7,088 nucleotides of DNA from CAZLLV01 sp964560325. Lineage in GTDB: Bacteria; Acidobacteriota; Thermoanaerobaculia; Multivoradales; DATKCC01. The position numbers and the translations under genes are program-made. Below, piece after piece: positions 5,738 through 7,088 of the stretch; position 1 is the first letter of the stretch, and every line of letters starts with the position of its first letter. The notes under the pieces were generated by a model. That model was given only the letters and a program-made list of their open reading frames with translations. It had not been told where the DNA came from and did not search any database. The DNA is taken from assembly GCA_964560325.1 (NCBI GenBank), contig CAZLLV010000490.1, positions 1-7,088 of the forward strand, written 5' to 3'.

Positions 5738-6522
5738 CCGGACCGGTCGGGACGCCGCGCCCCCTGGAAGCGTTGCTCGCGGAGCTGGCGGAGGCCGAGG
5801 GAGGCGCCGGGGATCACCCGGATCCCCGGCGCCTCCTGGACTACCACGCAGGGGCGCTCCGCACGGGAGAGGAGGCGGCCCTGCGGGAACACCTGACGGT
5901 GTGCCGGATCTGCACCGCCGCGCTCCTCGACCTCGCCGCCTTCGATGAGGCGGAGAGCCCGGCGGCGCCAGCCCCGGCGGCGGACTTCGAGACCGCAGCG
6001 GCCTGGCGGGCTTTCGAACCCCGGCTCGCCGCGGGCGCCGGGCGCTGGCGAGGCCCTCGGGCCTGGCTCCCCTGGGTGGCCGCGGCAGGGCTCCTGGCGG
6101 CGTCCGCCGGGCTCGCGTGGCGGGTGGTGGACGTCACCCGGGAGCAGGCGATCCTGGAGGCCGAGGTCGCAGCCCTCGCCGCCCCCCGGCCCGACCTCCC
6201 GGTGCTCTACCTCCAGCCGCCGACCCGGAGCGGCTACGCGGGCGCGGCGCCGGTGGTGGAGCTGGCCCGCGGCGACTACCTGGCGCTCGTCCTCCTGCCG
6301 CCCCCCGAGCCCTGGCTCGAGCGGTACCGGGTGGAGGTCGCCGACGACGAGGACCGAACGATCTGGAACGGGACCCTCGCCCCCAGCGCCGAAGGAGGCC
6401 TCCGCCTCGGCTTGCCGGCCCGGCTGCTGCCTCCCGGGGGCTACCGGGTGCGGCTCCGGGACGATCCCGCGGATCCTCCCCTCGCCGTCTACGAGCTGGC
6501 CGTGGCGCACCGGGATCCCTGA
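5734..6522 (+). CDS. Membrane-bound zinc-finger anti-sigma factor
   Basis: This 262-residue protein probably binds and holds the ECF sigma factor encoded just upstream. The cytoplasmic N-terminus carries the anti-sigma zinc motif H53-x3-C57-x2-C60 (HLTVCRIC) preceded by the typical LLDYHAGAL (34-42); H28 or H38 may be the fourth ligand. A Pro/Ala-rich linker (74-82) leads to one membrane helix (about 109-128, WLPWVAAAGLLAASAGLAW). A roughly 130-residue extracytoplasmic domain with predicted beta strands follows (LPVLYLQPP, DYLALVLLPPP, YRVEVADDED, GGYRVRLRDDP) and is a candidate sensor. ATG 5734 has a strong AGGAGGAG at 5724-5731 and overlaps the sigma stop by 4 nt. The stop overlaps the next start as TGATG. 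The family role is well established; the signal sensed is not known. Confidence 0.88.
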   Translation: MTGPVGTPRPLEALLAELAEAEGGAGDHPDPRRLLDYHAGALRTGEEAALREHLTVCRICTAALLDLAAFDEAESPAAPAPAADFETAAAWRAFEPRLAAGAGRWRGPRAWLPWVAAAGLLAASAGLAWRVVDVTREQAILEAEVAALAAPRPDLPVLYLQPPTRSGYAGAAPVVELARGDYLALVLLPPPEPWLERYRVEVADDEDRTIWNGTLAPSAEGGLRLGLPARLLPPGGYRVRLRDDPADPPLAVYELAVAHRDP

Positions 6523-7088
6523 TGAGACGCGCGGTTCGGCCGTCGGTCGCCGTCCTGGCTGTGGTCGCCGGGGCCGGGACCGTCGCCGGCTGGATAGTCT
6601 TCCCGCCCGTCGGACCGGCGGCCGGGCGCCTGCACCCGGGGGAGGTCCTGGAACGGGAGCTCGCACCGGAGGAGACCCACCTCTACCGCCTGGCCCTCGA
6701 GGCGGAGCGATTCGTGGAGGTGGTGGTCGAGCAGCGAGGGGTGGACGTGGTGGTCACCCTGGAGGACCCGGCGGGGGACCCCCTCCTCGCCGTCGACGAT
6801 CCCACCGGTTCTCTGGGCGAGGAGCGCCTGGCGGTGGTGACGCGGTCGGACGGCGAGCACCGGCTGGAGGTGCGGGCGTTCCCAGGGCCGGCCGGAGGGC
6901 GGTACTCCCTCGCGGTGCTCACGCCCCGGCGACCCACCTCCCGGGACCATCATCGGGCCGCCGCCGCCGCCGAGATCGCCCGGGGCGACACGCTGGCCGC
7001 GGCGCGACATCCGGAGGCCGCGGCCGGAGCCTTCGGGGAGGGCCGCCGGCTGGCCCTGCGGGCGGGTGACGCGCTGACGGCGGCGGGA
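6522..7088 (+). CDS. Membrane-anchored beta-sandwich protein entering helical repeats, likely CHAT/TPR type (partial)
   Basis: ATG 6522 overlaps the anti-sigma stop (TGATG), and its frame is open for 189 codons to the window edge. The N-terminus MRRAVRPS and the hydrophobic stretch at about 9-27 form a signal anchor or signal peptide. Residues 37-134 look like a pre-peptidase-type beta sandwich: LHPGEVLERELAPEETHLYR, VEVVVEQRGVDVVVTLEDPAG, then GEHRLEVRAF and GRYSLAVL. From about 141 the sequence turns helical and Ala-rich (IARGDTLAAARHPEAAAGAF), as at the start of TPR repeats. Proteins with this N-terminal pattern that I recall continue into TPRs and a C-terminal CHAT caspase-like domain; that part lies outside the window, so it is inference. 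Its place as third gene of the sigma/anti-sigma operon suggests that it is the output of, or the sensor for, that switch. The frame that runs 5945-7069 in another phase is Arg/Gly/Pro-rich and is a shadow. Confidence 0.75.
   Translation, partial: MRRAVRPSVAVLAVVAGAGTVAGWIVFPPVGPAAGRLHPGEVLERELAPEETHLYRLALEAERFVEVVVEQRGVDVVVTLEDPAGDPLLAVDDPTGSLGEERLAVVTRSDGEHRLEVRAFPGPAGGRYSLAVLTPRRPTSRDHHRAAAAAEIARGDTLAAARHPEAAAGAFGEGRRLALRAGDALTAAG

Noticed and set aside
5608..6666. 352-residue minus-strand open frame opposite the anti-sigma gene
   Set aside because: It is Arg/Pro/Gly-rich with no domain, spans the boundaries of three well-supported plus-strand genes, and is a codon-bias shadow.
1..7088. 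CRISPR arrays, tRNA or rRNA genes, insertion sequences, integration sites
   Set aside because: No short direct repeats with spacers, no cloverleaf or rRNA-like segments, and no transposase or terminal inverted repeats were found by reading both strands.

Overview
The window is very GC-rich DNA with strong G/C bias at third codon positions. That bias explains why many long open frames on the opposite strand are only shadows. A receptor-like Ser/Thr kinase with a long TPR-like extracytoplasmic region, an ECF sigma/anti-sigma pair, and a downstream surface-anchored beta-sandwich/TPR protein together suggest a large-genome Acidobacteriota (Thermoanaerobaculia-like) or a similar soil or marine bacterium. 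This taxonomic guess is inference from gene style, not from a marker gene.

Layout, left to right. (1) 1-498, minus strand: the 5' part of a gene for an N-terminally membrane-anchored, Ala/Glu/Arg-rich coiled-coil protein; it runs off the left edge. (2) 499-620: a divergent intergenic region with two adjacent GC-rich dyads, a possible extended -10 element and a possible 10-codon leader ORF that overlaps the kinase start. (3) 621-3176, plus: a Ser/Thr protein kinase with one membrane segment and eight back-to-back repeats of exactly 48 residues. (4) 3199-3597, plus: a small, cysteine-free, beta-rich protein of unknown function, 22 nt behind the kinase and with a good ribosome binding site. (5) 3613-5019, minus: purF, convergent with the kinase pair. 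(6) 5020-5122: the divergent purF/sigma control region. (7) 5123-7088, plus: an operon of three overlapping genes, namely an ECF sigma factor, a zinc-finger membrane anti-sigma factor, and the N-terminal part of a membrane-anchored beta-sandwich protein entering helical repeats, which runs off the right edge and probably belongs to the CHAT/TPR protein type.

Two signalling units therefore flank a housekeeping purine gene. The first is a transmembrane kinase with its small partner. The second is a sigma/anti-sigma switch coupled to a surface-facing repeat protein. The kinase domain, ECF sigma factor, anti-sigma factor and PurF are clear assignments. The small protein at 3199-3597 and the two edge genes are the least understood parts. 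Both edge genes are read here in frames that stay open to the end of the window.
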